Part shown: positions 34,720 through 44,248 of the stretch, in pieces
Position numbering within the stretch: the first letter of the stretch is position 1
Layout of the letters: every line of letters starts with the position of its first letter
Position numbers and translations under genes: made by a program
The notes under the pieces: generated by a model
What the model saw: the letters and a program-made list of their open reading frames with translations, nothing else
The model's database searches: none
Told to the model about the DNA's origin: nothing
NCBI GenBank assembly: GCA_903917705.1
Contig: CAIXBQ010000109.1
Coordinates: forward strand, 1 to 62,803
Origin: an uncultured Verrucomicrobia subdivision 3 bacterium
GTDB lineage: Bacteria; Verrucomicrobiota; Verrucomicrobiia; Limisphaerales; UBA11358
Direction: 5' to 3'
Length of the DNA stretch: 62,803 bases

Positions 34720-37700
34720 ATGAAATCCACGCTCTGTAAACGCACAGTGTCGGCCTGGAAGCATCCGCGTTGGTCAGGAAGCTTCAAAATCCTTGCGCTG
34801 CTGGTTGCCGCCGGTCTGGGAGGATGGCCCTTCAACTCCGCCCTGGCGGTCCCAGCCGACCCGACGCCGAGGGATATCACGCAGCCGGACGGCACGAAGA
34901 TTCAGGTGCGTCTGCGCGGTGACGAGTTTTTCCACTGGGCTGAGACCACCAATGGCTATGCCGTGGTCAAGGATACCGACAATTTCTGGAAATATGCGCA
35001 GCCGGCCATGAATCAAGCGGAGTTCCGCGTCATCAAGTCGGCCCGGGTTGGGGCGAGTGATCCGGCGCGGCTAGGTTTACGGAAGCATGATCTGCCGGAT
35101 GCGAAGGTGCTGCGGAAGCACATACAGGAAAGGCGGAAAGCGCTGAACATGGAACCGGACGGAGTCACAACCCAAACCAAAGCGCAAGCGACGGCACAAA
35201 CGGCGTCGCAGGCGACGGGTTCATCCTCAGGCACGGTGCGCCCGCACATCGCCGTATCCGGGGTCAAGAGCATCAAGAACATCGTCATTCTCGCGTGCTT
35301 CTCGAACCACTGGGATTACGCGAACAATACGGTGCTGCCCGCCTACGGGCGCGTGGATACCAACGAGTATTACAATCTCTACAACCAGGCCGGCTATAGC
35401 GCGGACGGCGCGGTGGGGTCGGTGAAGGATTATTATCGTGAAATTTCATACGGCAAGCTGACCATTGACTCGACCATCACGATGTGGGTGCGATTGCCGC
35501 GCGAATCAGCCTACTACGGCTTTGGCGCACATGGCGGCCTGCCGGCCGTGATGGTGGCGGACGCCATTGAGGCGGCGGCGGCGGCGGGTTTTGATTTCTC
35601 ACAGGGCGACTCGGACGGCGACGGCTGGGTGGATGTGCTGGACGTGCTTCATTCGGGCTATGGCGAGGAGTCGACCGGCGACACGAATGACGTCTGGTCA
35701 GTCAAAGGCGGCCTCAGCAGCGTGGTCACGAAGAACGGGGTGAAGATGTACAACTATCACGAGGAACCAGCCCTGCGGGGCAGCTCCGGGAACGGCATCG
35801 AACGAATCGGGACCATCTGCCACGAGACGGGACACTTCTTCGGCCTGCCGGACCTATACGACTACAGCCCGCTGACCGACGGTCTGGGCAATTGGTGTCT
35901 GATGTCGGGCGCTTCGTGGAATGGCAATTCCGGCACCAGCCCGGGGCATCCCAGTGCCTGGGCCAAGGTCTTCCTCGGCTTCGCCAAAACCGTGCCAGTC
36001 CACTCCAAGAACGGTTTCTCCCTGCCTCGCGTGGAGGATAACGCGATCGTGGGGATCTTGCGCGACGGCTCGACCAACCAGGAATATTTCCTCATAGAGA
36101 ACCGGGCCAAAACCGGCTTCGACAACAGCACGCAGATCAATCCCGGCCTGCTCATTTATCATGTGGACCAGAAAAACGCGAACAATGACCTGGGCACCTG
36201 GCCGCATCCGGCAGTAAAGGTGGAGGAGGCCGACGGGAACGATTCATTGGGCATGACCGGCGGGGGCACCCAAGCCGGCGATGCGTGGACGAGCACCAGC
36301 GGCCTGGCGGGCGGATGGAGCGACCGGACCGGCAACACCAACACCACCGCGATGCTTTACCAGACCGGCTCGCTCTACAGCCGCACTGACAATGCGGCCC
36401 TCTATACCTATAACTCGATCAACAATTTTTCGACCGCCGGCAGCAACATGACGTTCAACGTCCAATCGCTGAAAACGGACGCGCCCACTCAAAACGCATT
36501 GCCTGAGCCGTTCACGGTCGCCTGGGCACCGAGTTCCCAAACCACGAAATACGAAGTTCAGGAAGGCAGTCCGGCCACCCTCACCAGTTTCACGGACGGG
36601 GCCGAAAGCGAGGATGCGATGCGCGACAACTGGCAGGTGGCGGGCAAGACGCTCTGCGTGGTGACCAACGCCAGCCACGGCGGCTCCGCCTGCTACGTCC
36701 TGCAGCAAGCCAATTACGGGGCCGTACAATCGCTGGTTCTGCGCCAGCCGTTCAAGGTCACGGCCAGCACGGTCATCGCTTTCTACCTGATGTCACACAT
36801 CTCGGCCGGCAACGGCTTTCTCCGGTGCGAACTGTCCAACGACAACGGCAACAACTGGAAAACCCTTGGCACTTACAATGACTACATTGATCCGTGGGCG
36901 TTGCACAGCTACAACCACACCGCCATCAACGCCGCCGGCATCAATTCCGGCGACACCTGCCTGCTGCGTTTTATCGTGGACATAGAATACACACTCGGTT
37001 GGAGCACATTCCCACGTTTCGGCTTTGCCATCGACGACATTTCCCTCACCGGCATTGAAATGGCCGGCTACAACGGCTGGACCTCGCTGGCAAACAACGT
37101 CGCGTCCAATTCCTACACCATTGGCGGCAAAGCCACCGGCACCTATGCCTACCGCATCCAACCTTACGCCAATGGTGCCTGGCAGGGCTTCGGCAACGTG
37201 GGCGAAACGATCGTGCGCCCCAATCAGGCGCCGGTGTGGACCATCAATCCGATCGCGGGCACCGGGGGAAATGTGGCCATGCCCTACGCGTCCAACATCG
37301 GCAACCAGGCCACCGACGAAATCAACGACGTGATGACCTTCAGCAAAGTCAGCGGCCCCGGCTGGTTGTCGGTCAGCACCGACGGCACGATGGCCGGAAC
37401 CCCGCCGCCCGGCAGCGCCGGCACCAACACCTTCACTGTACGCGTGACCGACTCCGCCGGCGCCTACAACGACGCCACGCTGGCGATCCCGGTCAACACA
37501 CCGCTCGCCAACACATCGATTGCCGACTGGCGCATGAATGAATCGAGCGGGCCAACACTCTACGACTCGGTCAGCAATTTCAATGGCACCGCGGCAGGGA
37601 GTCTGGTGTACGGGTTAACCGGTGCCCCGAATGGAGCAGCCGGCAACTCCGCTGTCGGGTTCGATGGCGCAACGACGTCCGTGTCCGTCCCGGCGCTGAA

Positions 37701-38664
37701 CCTGAACACCAACACCCTGACCCTTACCGCCCTGATCAAACTCAACGGTGCACAATCTTATCGCGCGCCCGTTTTCATGTGGCGCGGCACTGGATTCGGA
37801 CTCCGGTTTGACGACGGATCCGGGCTCGCCAACAACAACCTTTCGCCGGTTTGGAACGGCAGTGGCTGGCTCCCCTCGCTCGTCGTGCCGACGAACCAAT
37901 GGACGTTCGTCGCCCTTTCGGTCGGGCCAACCAACCTTACTGTGTACATGGCGACCAACCTGGCGGTGGCCTCCTCCGTGATCAATAACGCCAATGTCGT
38001 AGCGGCATTCGATTCCACGTCCTACATCGGCTGGGATTCCAATTATTCCGGTGCGAGGCACTTCAATGGCACCATGGACGACGTAGCGATCTTCGGAAGA
38101 ACCTTGGGCAGTTCCGAAATCAACCAGCTCGCCGCGGCGGCATTCGCCCAAGCAACGCCGGTTGTCACCCTGACCAGTCCGGCCAGCGGAGGGGTTTTGA
38201 CCAACGCGACCATCACGGTCAGCGCATCCGTGGTCACCAACAACCACAACATCACCGCCGTGCGATTCTATGCCGGCCTCAACCGGCTCGGCGAAATCAC
38301 CGCCTCGCCCTACACCTACAATTGGAGCGGCATGACCAATGGCAACTACGCGCTAAGCGCAAAGACCCTTTACGACGGCGGAAACCTCGTCGTCTCCGCG
38401 CCGGTCACAATTACCGTCTCCAACGCCGTGACATTTGCCACCGACCCGACGAACATCGTCGCCTCCGTCACCGGCAACAGCCTCATCCTAAGCTGGCCGA
38501 GCGACCACAAGGGCTGGACCTTGCAGGTGCAGACCAACATGCTGTCCGCCGGCCTCGGCACGAACTGGGCGGATGTGCCGGGTTCGACCTCGGCAAACGC
38601 CATCACCAATACCATCAACCCGACCAGCGGCGCGGTGTTCTATCGGTTGAAATACACCCCGTAA
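34720..38664 (+). CDS. Large secreted M6-type metalloprotease with LamG-like and Ig-like domains, 1314 aa
   Basis: The ATG at 34720 gives a signal peptide (SFKILALLVAAGLGGWPFNSALA). A propeptide-like region (about 45-180) precedes the catalytic domain: KNIVILACFSNHWDY near 187, SVKDYYREISYGKL near 234, and the zinc site HETGHFFGLPD with H368, E369 and H372. LMSGASWNGN follows. This HExxHxxGxxD arrangement is that of the immune-inhibitor-A (M6) family. Downstream are a jelly-roll-like region (about 620-790), a cadherin/Ig-like region (AGTPPPGSAGTNTFTV), a LamG/concanavalin-like domain (about 930-1140), a short Ig-like domain (LTSPASGGVL), and the shared C-terminal module ending AVFYRLKYTP. It probably degrades extracellular protein. 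It is monocistronic. Confidence 0.9.
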   Translation: MKSTLCKRTVSAWKHPRWSGSFKILALLVAAGLGGWPFNSALAVPADPTPRDITQPDGTKIQVRLRGDEFFHWAETTNGYAVVKDTDNFWKYAQPAMNQAEFRVIKSARVGASDPARLGLRKHDLPDAKVLRKHIQERRKALNMEPDGVTTQTKAQATAQTASQATGSSSGTVRPHIAVSGVKSIKNIVILACFSNHWDYANNTVLPAYGRVDTNEYYNLYNQAGYSADGAVGSVKDYYREISYGKLTIDSTITMWVRLPRESAYYGFGAHGGLPAVMVADAIEAAAAAGFDFSQGDSDGDGWVDVLDVLHSGYGEESTGDTNDVWSVKGGLSSVVTKNGVKMYNYHEEPALRGSSGNGIERIGTICHETGHFFGLPDLYDYSPLTDGLGNWCLMSGASWNGNSGTSPGHPSAWAKVFLGFAKTVPVHSKNGFSLPRVEDNAIVGILRDGSTNQEYFLIENRAKTGFDNSTQINPGLLIYHVDQKNANNDLGTWPHPAVKVEEADGNDSLGMTGGGTQAGDAWTSTSGLAGGWSDRTGNTNTTAMLYQTGSLYSRTDNAALYTYNSINNFSTAGSNMTFNVQSLKTDAPTQNALPEPFTVAWAPSSQTTKYEVQEGSPATLTSFTDGAESEDAMRDNWQVAGKTLCVVTNASHGGSACYVLQQANYGAVQSLVLRQPFKVTASTVIAFYLMSHISAGNGFLRCELSNDNGNNWKTLGTYNDYIDPWALHSYNHTAINAAGINSGDTCLLRFIVDIEYTLGWSTFPRFGFAIDDISLTGIEMAGYNGWTSLANNVASNSYTIGGKATGTYAYRIQPYANGAWQGFGNVGETIVRPNQAPVWTINPIAGTGGNVAMPYASNIGNQATDEINDVMTFSKVSGPGWLSVSTDGTMAGTPPPGSAGTNTFTVRVTDSAGAYNDATLAIPVNTPLANTSIADWRMNESSGPTLYDSVSNFNGTAAGSLVYGLTGAPNGAAGNSAVGFDGATTSVSVPALNLNTNTLTLTALIKLNGAQSYRAPVFMWRGTGFGLRFDDGSGLANNNLSPVWNGSGWLPSLVVPTNQWTFVALSVGPTNLTVYMATNLAVASSVINNANVVAAFDSTSYIGWDSNYSGARHFNGTMDDVAIFGRTLGSSEINQLAAAAFAQATPVVTLTSPASGGVLTNATITVSASVVTNNHNITAVRFYAGLNRLGEITASPYTYNWSGMTNGNYALSAKTLYDGGNLVVSAPVTITVSNAVTFATDPTNIVASVTGNSLILSWPSDHKGWTLQVQTNMLSAGLGTNWADVPGSTSANAITNTINPTSGAVFYRLKYTP

Positions 38665-38732
38665 TTCAAAAATGGCGTCAGATGGGAAGGAACTGCTCAT
38701 GGCCTCACGCTTCTTGTTGATCTGACAAGGTG

Positions 38733-38755
38733 CCGGGCCCCCGGTCGTCTTTTCA
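38733..38755 (+). terminator. Possible rho-independent terminator of the M6 protease gene
   Basis: CCGGG and CCCGG pair around CC, then a T-rich stretch follows on the plus strand. An outer stem TCTGA (38721-38725) with TCAGA (38753-38757) could extend it. The loop is very short, so the inner stem must fray. Confidence 0.35.
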
Positions 38756-38847
38756 GACAAGCCCCTAACGCTGTTCCGGCTTTGTCTGGGGTGAGGTCAA
38801 ATTGTGAGTTATTAATTTTGAGGTATGAGTTGGGGAGGAAAGCTGAA

Positions 38848-38860
38848 GTCCGTACCGGAC
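38848..38860 (+). repeat. REP-like hairpin, copy 6
   Basis: GTCCG-TAC-CGGAC followed by GGGCC. The stem matches the copies at 23213, 29197 and 33028; only the loop differs. Confidence 0.6.
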
Positions 38861-39170
38861 GGGCCAACCAAGCGAGGAACAACAGTGACGAGCGGTTTTA
38901 CGCCACACAGCGCGCAAGGCAGGGCGAATCCAAATGATGCTCATGAAACCGAGCCGCACGCGAACCTGACGCGACCCATACACGCGCGGTGGCGAAAGGG
39001 CAGCCGTGGACTGGCCAGCGCAAGCCGCTGAGGGCCGGACGGCGCTTGAGGCGGGGCGGCGAGGATTTCCGCGGGTTGCCGGCGCACGTGACCGCGCTTC
39101 TCGTCATTGGCTCAATTCCTTGGTGGTCGGGCCGGTCCCGAGGTCAACCGGTGCGAATTCGTTTCCCGAC

Positions 39171-40292
39171 TCAACGGGCGAAGCGGGCGAGGCGCTGGCG
39201 GACGGGCGTATCGACAAAACGCATGACCACATAGGCGACCACGAGGCACGAGACGTAGACCCCAATCGCCACCGGGATCTTAAGGCCCCATGGCGGCTTG
39301 CGGTCGCTGAGCCAGCCATAGAAGACGTAGTGAATCGGATAGTGGACGAGGTAGAGCGGGTAGGAAAGTTCGCCGAGGAAATCGCAGGCCTTTTCGCCGA
39401 AACGGGTGATCGGTTGGCTGCCGGCACCGACCAGCACGATGACCGGCAACAGGATGATGATGATCAGGCACTCATAGAGGCCGTTCACCCACGGCATCGC
39501 ATCCGGACCGACCCGGGGCATCGGGAGCGCGATGAGGAGCGCGAGCGAGGTGAAGATCATCGCGTGTTTCATCGTGATCGTCTTGCCGAGACGGAAGAGG
39601 AACAGACCGGTCAGGAACGGGAACAGCACCCGGGCCATGCCCCGCCACAGATGAGGCCCTGTAAACATCCACCCGAACGACGCTGTACCAGCTTCGCTGC
39701 TCAAGATCACGTAGGCCAAGATGCCGGCGAACACCGCCGAGAGAATACCGAGTGTGCGAAGGCTGAGTTTGCGGAACCAGAATGCGTAACCGATATTCGC
39801 GATGTATTCAAAAAACAAGGACCACATTGGACCGTTCAGGGGGTAACCTTCGCCCATCCCCCGCAGGTCCATCGATTTGGGCGACGGAATCAAGAGCGCC
39901 CCTAAAACGGCGGAGAAGAGGAGCATCCCGAACGGAGTCTTGCCGACGGTTGGGTAAAAATTCGAGGCGCTGAAATAGAAGAAGATGACGCCGAGGATCG
40001 AACCGATGATTACCATCGGATGCAAGCGAACTAGGCGACGCTTAAAAAACGAACCGATGGACATCGTTGCCCAACGATCGTCGTAAGCGTAGCCCATCAC
40101 ATACCCGGACAGCATGAAGAAGAAGTCCACCGCGAGGTAGCCGTGATTGATCTGGTTCACCGCATCCGAGTCGAAAATGTGGAATGCCACCACAATCATG
40201 GCGGCCACACCGCGCAGACCATCAAGAATCGGCAATCGGTTTTTGGATAACGTACCGGCGATGGGGGGACTGGAAATCATGGGGGATGACAT
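39171..40292 (-). CDS. Acyltransferase family 3 (OafA/YrhL-type) membrane protein, 373 aa
   Basis: The protein starts LPILDGLRGVAAMIVVAFHIF, the classic first segment of acyltransferase-3 proteins with its conserved RG and the essential His in AFHIF. FFFMLSGYVMGYAYDDRW, FFKRRLVRLHPM and about ten hydrophobic segments follow. Length is typical. Such inner-membrane proteins move acetyl or other acyl groups onto surface polysaccharide, exopolysaccharide or secondary metabolites. The gene appears to be transcribed alone, 294 bp from the thioredoxin-like gene upstream. The substrate cannot be read from the sequence. Confidence 0.92.
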   Translation of the reverse strand: MSSPMISSPPIAGTLSKNRLPILDGLRGVAAMIVVAFHIFDSDAVNQINHGYLAVDFFFMLSGYVMGYAYDDRWATMSIGSFFKRRLVRLHPMVIIGSILGVIFFYFSASNFYPTVGKTPFGMLLFSAVLGALLIPSPKSMDLRGMGEGYPLNGPMWSLFFEYIANIGYAFWFRKLSLRTLGILSAVFAGILAYVILSSEAGTASFGWMFTGPHLWRGMARVLFPFLTGLFLFRLGKTITMKHAMIFTSLALLIALPMPRVGPDAMPWVNGLYECLIIIILLPVIVLVGAGSQPITRFGEKACDFLGELSYPLYLVHYPIHYVFYGWLSDRKPPWGLKIPVAIGVYVSCLVVAYVVMRFVDTPVRQRLARFAR

Positions 40293-40364
40293 GGCGGGTC
40301 AGCGAGGACGGGGAATGTGACGACAGCTCGTTGAAATGTGTGTGGCGCTAAACATTTTTATACA

Positions 40365-40379
40365 GCCGCCCCGGGCGGC
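40365..40379. repeat. GC hairpin in the gap between the TlpA-like and acyltransferase genes
   Basis: GCCGCC-CCG-GGCGGC forms a 6-bp stem with a triloop. It lies downstream of the minus-strand TlpA-like gene, so it could help terminate that operon. On the minus strand the bases after it are A-rich, not U-rich, so it is not a canonical terminator. The 293-bp gap (40293-40586) otherwise shows only a weak 95-residue minus-strand open frame that does not look real. Confidence 0.35.
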
Positions 40380-40586
40380 ACGAATATTTCCATTGAATTA
40401 TTTTCACACATGGCGATGTAGGTAGTCCAGAAGGATTTGTGATAGTTCCGAAGCCGAATATTGAAATAGAAAACACGGCGCCGTATCCAGAGCGTTGGCG
40501 CTTTGGCGTTGGGGACGTGCGCACGGGCCACCATCTCTTTCGCCGCCGATGGATTGGTTTTATCCCATTTCCTCAAACGCTCTAAC

Positions 40587-41456
40587 TCACGGCTGCTGGT
40601 GGAAGACGGACTGCCGGATCTCTTTCTTGAGCGCGTCCAGATCAAGCGGTTTCGGGAAGAGACCCTCGCTGGCGGCCATGAGCGCGGGTTCGAGCGGCGC
40701 GAGTTCGGCGTCGGTCTTGCCGGCGGCCACGGCGTGTTGGTATGCCGTAAACAGCAACCGGCCCTTCGCCATCCGCAAAATGGCCGCCGCGCTGAATTTT
40801 TTGCCGGGCGTGATGCCGCCGATCTGCTGGTCGAGCGCTTCCAGCGCCTGGCCTTCCTTGAGGAGTTCCGCCTCGTCGCCGCCTTTCATTGCCTTATTGT
40901 AGAAGGCTTCGACCTTGTGGGATGCCTCAAAACGCAGTCTGGCCTTGGCCAGGTCATAGGTGCCCGCCACGACCTCGTCAATGGCCCGCTCCAGCCCGCC
41001 CATCGGATGGCCGATCCAGACGATTTTGCCGCCCTGCACCAGAAAAACGGTGGGGATGCCACCCTCGCCGGCCGCAGTCAACCAGTTTGTATTCATGAAT
41101 CCCTCATCCGTGTCCCGCGCCACAAGGTAATCCATCTGGTCGCCCAGGCCGTCCACAAACTTCGCGACTTTGTCCGCCCCGGCATCCAAGACATCCAGGC
41201 CGATGAACGTGACCTGCTTGTATTTGTGCGCCATCTCGGTGAGGTGGGGAATGCTCGCCTTGCACGGGCCGCACCACGTCGCCCAAAATTCGACGACATA
41301 AAGCTGGTTGGAGTCGAAGCCGGCCACGGCGTCGCCCTTGAGCCACTTGGAATATTTCAGTTCGGGCGCCGGGTCGCCGATGGACAGGGTGGCGGCACAG
41401 GCGGTGAGGGTGAACGCAGCCAAAGCTGCCAGCGTGAGGTGGATGGGGTGTTTCAT
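40587..41456 (-). CDS. TlpA-like thioredoxin-fold lipoprotein, 289 aa
   Basis: The ATG at 41456 gives a lipoprotein signal (ALAAFTLTAC, C20 as lipidation site); a longer frame upstream would bury this. A TlpA/peroxiredoxin-like domain covers about residues 24-170: VVEFWATWCGPC with redox pair C62 and C65, and the cis-Pro segment GGIPTVFLV. The C-terminal 115 residues are helical and Ala/Lys/Glu-rich, perhaps a TPR-like tail. It should act as an envelope disulfide reductase. The gene is 13 bp downstream of the GH2 stop and so belongs to that operon, where it may keep secreted enzymes correctly folded (inference). Confidence 0.88.
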   Translation of the reverse strand: MKHPIHLTLAALAAFTLTACAATLSIGDPAPELKYSKWLKGDAVAGFDSNQLYVVEFWATWCGPCKASIPHLTEMAHKYKQVTFIGLDVLDAGADKVAKFVDGLGDQMDYLVARDTDEGFMNTNWLTAAGEGGIPTVFLVQGGKIVWIGHPMGGLERAIDEVVAGTYDLAKARLRFEASHKVEAFYNKAMKGGDEAELLKEGQALEALDQQIGGITPGKKFSAAAILRMAKGRLLFTAYQHAVAAGKTDAELAPLEPALMAASEGLFPKPLDLDALKKEIRQSVFHQQP

Positions 41457-41469
41457 GGGGTAAACTTGA

Positions 41470-44085
41470 TTAATTCGAGTGGAGGTCAATCCTCGCCGGC
41501 ACGAGGCCGTCGGATTCAGCCTGGAGAACGATGGTTCCCGCCGGGCCGGCTTTTGCGCGCACAATCACCAGCGCCAGCCCGTTGAATGCGTTGTGTTCCG
41601 GCGCTTGAAACGATTCAAAACTGGTGGCGTCGCCGTTGTCCGCGGCGACGATCTCACCGGGGCCTTCAATCCCGAACTTGAGGTGGTTCATTGCGCGCGG
41701 AACCGTCAATCCGGTTTGGTCCGCCACCTTGACCGTCACAAACGAAAGATCCTGGCCGTCGGAACGAATCCTGTCGCGGTCGGCTTGCAACAGGAGTTTT
41801 GCCGCCGGGCCGGTGGTCGCGGCCACGTCCGTAGCCCAAGGCCTGCCTTTTTTGTAAGCCACCAACTTAAGTTCACCCGGCTGATAAACCACGCCGTCCC
41901 ACTGCAACCGGTATTCGGATCGGCCCATTTTCTTCCGGCCGAGCGATTTACCGTTCAGGAACAATTCCGCCTCGTCGCCGCTGGTATAGACATGCACCGG
42001 CGTGACCTGCCCAATGCGTTCCGGCCAGTTCCAATGCGGCAGGAGGTGCGCCATCGGAAAATCGGGACGCCAGTGCGCCTGATAAAGGTAAAAGCGATCC
42101 TTCGGGAATCCGGCGAGGTCAATAATGCCAAAATAGGAACTGCGCGACGGCACCTTGACTTTGCCCAGCGCGTCCAATTCCTTTTGGATCCGGTCTTTTT
42201 GGGCGGGGTCGGTAAAATTCAGCAGATTGCTCGTGTCCGCGTTGTAGGGCGTGGGCTCGCCGAGGTAATCAAAGCCGGTCCAGACGAATTCGCCGGCGAC
42301 AAAGGGAAACATTTCCTGACCGGCGAACTCGCGATCCGGCGGCATGGCCCACCCCGGCGCATACAAATCATAGGAGCTCACCTGAAAATCCGCCCGACCC
42401 CCGCCCTTGTTGGTGCTGACCGGAAAGAAATACTCCCCGCGCGAACTCACACACGAAGCCGTTTCGCTGCCGAACAAAGGCCGGGCGGGATGAGCCTGGC
42501 GAAACCTGCCATATTCGCCCGGCTTGTAGTTGTAGCCAAAAACATCCACGTCCTGCTGAAAGCCGTTGTAGCCGGCTTTCAATTGGTTGCACCCGGCCGT
42601 AGTCGGACGCGTCGGGTCTTCCTGATGCGCAATGTCCGTCAGCTCGGCCGCCATCCAGTGATCGGCCGAAACGCCCTGTTCTTTGACCTCATTGCCGATG
42701 CTCCAGAGAATGATGCTTGGATGATTGCGATCCCGGCGCAATTCCGCGCGCCAGTCGCGCTCATGCCAGTCGGCGAACAACAGATGATAATCGTTCCTGG
42801 TCTTGCCGCGCTGCCAGCAGTCGAAGGACTCGTCCATGACCAGCATGCCGAGGCGGTCGCAGAGGTCGAGCAGTTCCGAGGCGGGCGGATTGTGGCTGGT
42901 GCGGATGGCATTGCAGCCCATCGCCTTCAAGATTTCCACCTGACGTTCCAATGCGCGCATATTGATGGCCGCACCGAGCGCGCCGAGATCGTGATGATCA
43001 CAAACGCCGTTCAAAGGCACGCGCCGGCCGTTGAGCAGAAAGCCGTGGTCCGCAGTGAACTGAATCGTGCGGATGCCGAAGGGCGTTTCATAGCGGTCCA
43101 GCTCTTTTCCGCCCTGCGCCAGCGAGGTGACCACGACATAGCGCTGCGGCTTATCAACGCTCCACAGCCGGGGATTTTCGAGAAGCATCCGGCCCGCACT
43201 TAACTGTGACCGGTGCGCGGCGAGGCTCACTCCGTCCGTTACCAACGAAGCGACTGATGGTCCTTTGCCGCCGTCCGCAAGCAGTTCAAGGATTTCATGC
43301 TTCACCGTCACGGTGGAATCGGCCTCCGTGTCGTTATCCACGCTCACCTGGATATTCACGGTGGCCGCCGCCGGGCTGACTTCCGGCGTGGTGACATACG
43401 TCCCCCATTGGCCAATTTTGACCGGCGCGGTTTTCACCAGCCAGACATTCCGGTAGATGCCGCCGCCCGGATACCAGCGCGACGAATCCGGCGGATTGTC
43501 CAGCCGGATGGCCACGACATTGTCGCCGCCGAAATTCAGATACGGGGTCAAGTCCACGCGCCAGGAGGCGTAGCCATAAGGCCAGCCGCCGACCAATTTG
43601 CCGTTGAGCCAGACCGTCGCATAGGACATCGCGCCGTCCACGTCCAAATAGATTTTCCGGCCCGCATCGGACGATGGAATATCGAGATGCTTCCGATACC
43701 ACGCGACGCCCCACCAGGGCAGCTTGCCGGTGTTACCGGGATATTCCTGCTGGAACGGCCCCTCGATGCCCCAATCATGCGGCAAATTCAGCAACCGCCA
43801 CTGGCGGTCGTCAAAGCCGGTTTGGGCGAAAGAAGCGCCGCCCGGCGGCTCGTTCGCCGGCCGCGGCACCGGCGCATTCGTGGTGAACGGATTGCCCGAG
43901 GGCAAAACCCAGGCATGGATGGCCGGGTAGGCCAGATTCGTTCCCGCTTCGGGCGCGTCACCCTTGAGGAAGCGCCACCCGGCGTTGAGAGCAATGCGTT
44001 CACGCGGCGAATCCGCAGACGCAGCAAACATCACGGGCGACGCCAGCAGGAGCGCGGCCATGGCAATGGTTTTTAGATTGGACAT
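41470..44085 (-). CDS. Secreted GH2 beta-galactosidase/beta-glucuronidase-type enzyme, 871 aa
   Basis: The ATG at 44085 gives the signal peptide (TIAMAALLLASPVMFAASA). The fold order is that of GH2: a sugar-binding jelly roll (about 30-220, with LPHDWGIEGPF and PGGGIYRNVWL), an Ig-like domain (225-335), then the TIM barrel with GVCDHHDLGALG (360-371), CNAIRTSHNPP (391-401), acid/base E466 in LWSIGNEV, and nucleophile E541 in LFGSETAS. C-terminal beta domains complete it (VVYQPGELKLVAYKKG; about 690-871). It hydrolyses beta-linked galactose, glucuronic acid or similar residues from oligosaccharides; the exact sugar is not certain. It lies in a same-strand run with the GH-like gene upstream and the TlpA-like gene 13 bp downstream. 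Confidence 0.92.
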   Translation of the reverse strand: MSNLKTIAMAALLLASPVMFAASADSPRERIALNAGWRFLKGDAPEAGTNLAYPAIHAWVLPSGNPFTTNAPVPRPANEPPGGASFAQTGFDDRQWRLLNLPHDWGIEGPFQQEYPGNTGKLPWWGVAWYRKHLDIPSSDAGRKIYLDVDGAMSYATVWLNGKLVGGWPYGYASWRVDLTPYLNFGGDNVVAIRLDNPPDSSRWYPGGGIYRNVWLVKTAPVKIGQWGTYVTTPEVSPAAATVNIQVSVDNDTEADSTVTVKHEILELLADGGKGPSVASLVTDGVSLAAHRSQLSAGRMLLENPRLWSVDKPQRYVVVTSLAQGGKELDRYETPFGIRTIQFTADHGFLLNGRRVPLNGVCDHHDLGALGAAINMRALERQVEILKAMGCNAIRTSHNPPASELLDLCDRLGMLVMDESFDCWQRGKTRNDYHLLFADWHERDWRAELRRDRNHPSIILWSIGNEVKEQGVSADHWMAAELTDIAHQEDPTRPTTAGCNQLKAGYNGFQQDVDVFGYNYKPGEYGRFRQAHPARPLFGSETASCVSSRGEYFFPVSTNKGGGRADFQVSSYDLYAPGWAMPPDREFAGQEMFPFVAGEFVWTGFDYLGEPTPYNADTSNLLNFTDPAQKDRIQKELDALGKVKVPSRSSYFGIIDLAGFPKDRFYLYQAHWRPDFPMAHLLPHWNWPERIGQVTPVHVYTSGDEAELFLNGKSLGRKKMGRSEYRLQWDGVVYQPGELKLVAYKKGRPWATDVAATTGPAAKLLLQADRDRIRSDGQDLSFVTVKVADQTGLTVPRAMNHLKFGIEGPGEIVAADNGDATSFESFQAPEHNAFNGLALVIVRAKAGPAGTIVLQAESDGLVPARIDLHSN

Positions 44086-44248
44086 ATACAGTGGGTTGGT
44101 TTGGCGCCAGCGGTTGAATTCATCCCGTAGCGGAGTTGGCTTGCTGGCGGCTTGGGTGATGGCGGAAACCGGTTTCGCCTTTGATTGCGACCATGAGTTG
44201 ATCGTGGATAAGATTGCGGGTGTCAATGGCTTCCTTTTTGATTTCAGA

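Larger units (their letters stand above)
38665..39170. other. 506-bp noncoding gap between convergent genes
   Basis: It contains a GC-rich stem CCGGG-CC-CCCGG (38733-38744) followed by TCGTCTTTTC, a possible weak terminator for the protease gene. It also holds an AT-rich module (38806-38839) related to 34273-34306 and a REP-like hairpin (38848-38860). The remaining bases up to 39170 are GC-rich; the open frames there are antisense shadows of the acyltransferase. I see no gene. Confidence 0.55.

Noticed and set aside
40358..40645. A 95-codon minus-strand frame between the TlpA-like and acyltransferase genes
   Set aside because: It overlaps the end of the TlpA-like gene, begins with an unlikely Ser/Arg-rich stretch and has no recognisable feature.
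41479..43203. A 574-codon plus-strand open frame
   Set aside because: It is antisense to the GH2 gene with intact catalytic residues. It is Arg/His-rich, as expected of a shadow frame.
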